Below are positions 5,218-7,386 of a stretch of 7,386 nucleotides of DNA, in pieces. This stretch comes from an uncultured Alphaproteobacteria bacterium. GTDB lineage: Bacteria; Pseudomonadota; Alphaproteobacteria; Thalassobaculales; Thalassobaculaceae. Both the position numbers and the translations under genes were made by a program. Position 1 is the first letter of the stretch; the number at the start of each line of letters is the position of its first letter. The notes under the pieces were generated by a model. That model made no database searches. It worked only from the letters and a program-made list of their open reading frames with translations, and was not told the DNA's origin. The DNA lies in NCBI GenBank assembly GCA_938028645.1, contig CALIMD010000164.1:1-7386 (forward strand). The letters are read 5' to 3'.

Positions 5218-6665
5218 TCACTATTAATTCTGGCAGAATCGATTTGATTAAGATTACTTGATATTCTTTTTATAAGTAACCAGGCGTTTTCTACGTGTTT
5301 AAGCTGGGTATTAGTCTGTCCAATCGACCAACGAATAGTAAATTTCCCACGAACTCGATTTTGAGTAAAATAAACGCGGCCGCTATCGTTTAATTTATTC
5401 AGTAGATCTTCATTTAAAAGATCAATATCCGCAGATTTTGTAATATTTTTCGGTCGCAACCTAAAATTTAATAAGGATAAAGACCTCGGTGATACCAATT
5501 CAAACTCAGGATCCTCATCTATCCAAGTAGCAGCGTATTCGGCTAATCTTATATGATTTCGGATGATCTTCTGAAGACCTTTAACACCATAAGAGCGTAT
5601 CACAAACCAGAGCTTTAAGGCCCTAAACCGCCGCCCCAGAGGAACGCTCCAGTCACGATAGTCAATCACCTGATCTTGTTCTCTACTTTTTAGATATTCC
5701 GGAAGGATTGAAAGAGTACGAATAAGCAATTCCGGTTGTTTTACATAATGCGCTGAACAATCAAAATTCGTTAATAGCCATTTATGTGGATTGAAAACAA
5801 TACTATCTGCCATTTCAATTCCCTCTGCCATCCATCGTTCTTCAGGCAAGATTAGAGCAGAACCAGCCCACGCAGCATCAACATGCAAAAAAATTTCATA
5901 TTCTTTGCAGAGTTGACCAATTGCCTTCAAGGGATCAGTAGCACCGACGCCCGTGGTACCCATCGATGCAACAACACAGGCAGGGGTATGTCCATTCGAT
6001 ATATCCTCTACAACGGTGCGCCTTAGTGCTTCAGGGCACATCTCAAAGTTATTACCCGTACGGATAAGTCGGACGCTATCTCTGCCAAAGCCTGCGATCT
6101 TTGCACCCTTTTCTGTGGAAGAGTGTGCCTCTTCCGAAGTATACACTTTAAGTGATGACGATAACGAATTCATCCCCTCTTTATTGGTTCGCCAATCAGT
6201 AGCTTTTTCCCGCGCGGTCAATAGAGCACATAATGTAGCACTTGAAGCTGAGTCCTGAATCACGCCGTGCAAATTAGTTGGTAAACCTGTCATCTTTTGC
6301 AACCAGCCGGTTATTCGCGTTTCCATTTCAGTAGCAGCAGGGCTAGTCTGCCACAACATACATTGCGCTCCCAACGTCGAGGTTAACATCTCAGCAAGTA
6401 CTGATGGAGGACTGGAATTGGCAGGAAAGTAAGCAAAAAAACTTGGGTGCTGCCAGTGTGTCATTCCCGGGATAATTTTTTTCTTGAAATCCTCGAAAAT
6501 ATTTTCCATGGGCTCACCCTCTAGTGGAGGCTCGTCATCGAGGAGTGACAAAATATCTCCAGGGTTGACTTGGGATCGCACGTCAAAATTTTCAACAGAG
6601 TCCATATAATCGGCCATCCAGTCAATCAAAGCATGCCCATTTTTGCGGAATTCTTCAGACTTCAT
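5214..6665 (-). CDS. PLP-dependent aromatic-L-amino-acid decarboxylase family protein (group II)
   Basis: A full-length 483-residue group II decarboxylase, which uses pyridoxal phosphate to convert an amino acid to its amine and CO2. Family landmarks: HPSFFAYFP (73-81) near the substrate pocket; His181 in SEEAHSS, the residue that stacks on the cofactor; Asp263 in HVDAAWAGSA, which pairs with the pyridine nitrogen; Lys295 in FNPHKWLLTNFD, which forms the internal aldimine. The mobile-loop Tyr is kept (Y324 in PEYLK); this separates true decarboxylases from insect and plant aldehyde synthases that replace it with Phe. The block PLGRRFRALKLWF (342-354) is nearly identical in pattern to animal DOPA/tryptophan decarboxylases. 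The substrate is therefore probably aromatic (Tyr, Phe, Trp or DOPA), but this is inferred. The start ATG overlaps the TGA of queG (ATGA), with AAGAGG 6 bases upstream inside queG. The 3' end overlaps the stop of the convergent allantoinase-like gene. Confidence 0.94.
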   Translation of the reverse strand: MKSEEFRKNGHALIDWMADYMDSVENFDVRSQVNPGDILSLLDDEPPLEGEPMENIFEDFKKKIIPGMTHWQHPSFFAYFPANSSPPSVLAEMLTSTLGAQCMLWQTSPAATEMETRITGWLQKMTGLPTNLHGVIQDSASSATLCALLTAREKATDWRTNKEGMNSLSSSLKVYTSEEAHSSTEKGAKIAGFGRDSVRLIRTGNNFEMCPEALRRTVVEDISNGHTPACVVASMGTTGVGATDPLKAIGQLCKEYEIFLHVDAAWAGSALILPEERWMAEGIEMADSIVFNPHKWLLTNFDCSAHYVKQPELLIRTLSILPEYLKSREQDQVIDYRDWSVPLGRRFRALKLWFVIRSYGVKGLQKIIRNHIRLAEYAATWIDEDPEFELVSPRSLSLLNFRLRPKNITKSADIDLLNEDLLNKLNDSGRVYFTQNRVRGKFTIRWSIGQTNTQLKHVENAWLLIKRISSNLNQIDSARINSD

Positions 6666-7386
6666 ATAGAACCTCTTGATCCAGAATTGATGGAACTTTC
6701 TGAATTATAATCAATATTTAAAGCCATATACCATTCTTCACGAACAGTTTTATCCATTTCTGATTTGAGATGTTGGACTGATAATTCTTTCATTTTGCTA
6801 ATGGGTAAAATTCTTCCTAATACCCAGACGCACATCGCGCGAACGATACTAGATGGATCATTCAATAAATTTAACAAACCAATTGATGGTGCTCTAATAG
6901 AAGAATTACCCAACGCAATTAAAACATTTCGAATAAATCTATCCCGGCCAATACGCTTGATGGGGGAACCACTAAATTTTTCTCTGAATAAGGAATCATC
7001 GAGGCTAAGGAAATCTTCTAAAAGCGGTAAATTTAGATCCTCTCTAGGAATGAATGCAGCTTCCCTAGCCATCTTTGAAAATTTGTTCCACGGACAAACC
7101 GCTAAACAATCATCACAGCCATAAATACGATTACCCATTTTCTCCCGATATTCGAGGGGTATGTGACCCTTGTGTTCTATTGTAAGATAGGAAATACAGC
7201 GACTAGCATCAAGCATATACGGTTCGGGAAAAGCGTTAGTTGGACAGATATCAAGACATTTCGTACAAGATCCGCAGTGATCTACTTCCATTTCATCTGG
7301 ATCTAATTTTAAAGTAGTAAAAATTTCACCCAGAAATAACCAGGAACCAAAGCTTTGATTGACAAGATTGGAGTGCTTGCCTTGCC
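6662..7386 (-). CDS. queG: Epoxyqueuosine reductase QueG, partial (N-terminus beyond right edge)
   Basis: QueG carries out the last step of queuosine biosynthesis, reducing epoxyqueuosine in the wobble position of tRNAs (Asp, Asn, His, Tyr) with cobalamin and two 4Fe-4S clusters. The frame is open to the right edge; about 240 codons are visible, so roughly the first third (most of the cobalamin-binding part with the catalytic Asp) is outside. The visible protein starts with the family segment GKHSNLVNQSFGSWLFLGE. It then has eight cluster cysteines: CGSCTKCLDICPTNAF, a lone Cys in RCISYLTIEHKG, and YGCDDCLAVCPWNKF. The C-terminal part is the usual HEAT-like helical repeat (for example RDRFIRNVLIALGNS) used for tRNA binding. 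The ATG at 7291 is an internal Met, not the start, because conserved QueG sequence continues upstream of it. Its stop overlaps the decarboxylase start by four bases, although the two functions are unrelated. Confidence 0.95.
   Translation of the reverse strand, partial: QGKHSNLVNQSFGSWLFLGEIFTTLKLDPDEMEVDHCGSCTKCLDICPTNAFPEPYMLDASRCISYLTIEHKGHIPLEYREKMGNRIYGCDDCLAVCPWNKFSKMAREAAFIPREDLNLPLLEDFLSLDDSLFREKFSGSPIKRIGRDRFIRNVLIALGNSSIRAPSIGLLNLLNDPSSIVRAMCVWVLGRILPISKMKELSVQHLKSEMDKTVREEWYMALNIDYNSESSINSGSRGSI
6672..6677 (-). promoter_or_regulatory. Shine-Dalgarno site for the decarboxylase inside queG
   Basis: AAGAGG on the minus strand lies 6 bases before ATG 6665 and within the last codons of queG. 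Together with the ATGA stop/start overlap it indicates translation coupled to the upstream gene. Confidence 0.6.

Noticed and set aside
5376..5383. 8-base GC palindrome GCGGCCGC standing out in AT-leaning DNA
   Set aside because: It encodes ordinary residues (around SGRVYF) of the conserved decarboxylase; no sign of a cloning scar or regulatory role.
5371..5392. Hairpin TAAACG ... CGTTTA with a 10-base loop as terminator for the rightward operon
   Set aside because: The stem is only 6 bp and AT-rich at its base, the following T-run is weak, and it lies inside the decarboxylase coding sequence 150 bases past the operon end.
5953..6258. 101-codon rightward open frame inside the decarboxylase
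   Set aside because: Antisense shadow of a well-conserved PLP-enzyme coding region.
6765..7124. 119-codon rightward open frame inside queG
   Set aside because: Antisense shadow of the HEAT-repeat and iron-sulfur regions of queG; no recognisable protein features.
7289..7291. ATG as the start of queG, giving a 209-residue protein
   Set aside because: Conserved QueG sequence (GSWLFLGE and neighbours) continues in frame upstream to the window edge, so this is an internal Met of a truncated gene.

Overview
The window holds seven protein-coding genes on AT-leaning DNA: five complete, and one cut off at each end. They are almost back to back. The largest gap is the roughly 100-base divergent intergenic region at 1195-1297, and no gene-free stretch reaches 300 bases. 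I see no tRNA, rRNA, CRISPR array, insertion sequence or phage gene. Purine-rich Shine-Dalgarno sites, a queG gene and the enzyme families present suggest a bacterium, probably a free-living (perhaps marine) member of the Pseudomonadota. The taxonomic guess is inference only.

Region 1 (1-5217) looks like a small catabolic locus. A flavin-dependent monooxygenase-like gene, incomplete at the left edge, is read leftward. Diverging from it is a four-gene rightward run: a single-cysteine Asp/Glu-racemase-fold protein, an amidase-signature amidase, an acetamidase/formamidase-family protein, and an allantoinase-like (PuuE-type) member of the polysaccharide deacetylase superfamily. Four of these five genes appear to start at TTG or GTG behind well-placed Shine-Dalgarno sites. 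Their chemistries fit together as stepwise breakdown of a nitrogenous ring compound: oxygenation, isomerisation, racemisation or decarboxylation, opening of a cyclic amide, then amide hydrolysis with ammonia release. I cannot name the substrate, and I do not recognise the set as a characterised pathway. No transporter or regulator lies inside the window.

Region 2 (5214-7386) is a leftward pair. queG (epoxyqueuosine reductase, tRNA modification; its N-terminal part lies beyond the right edge) overlaps by ATGA a complete pyridoxal-phosphate-dependent decarboxylase of the aromatic-L-amino-acid decarboxylase family. The stop codon of the decarboxylase overlaps that of the allantoinase-like gene by four bases, so the two transcription units collide tail to tail with no room for an intergenic terminator.
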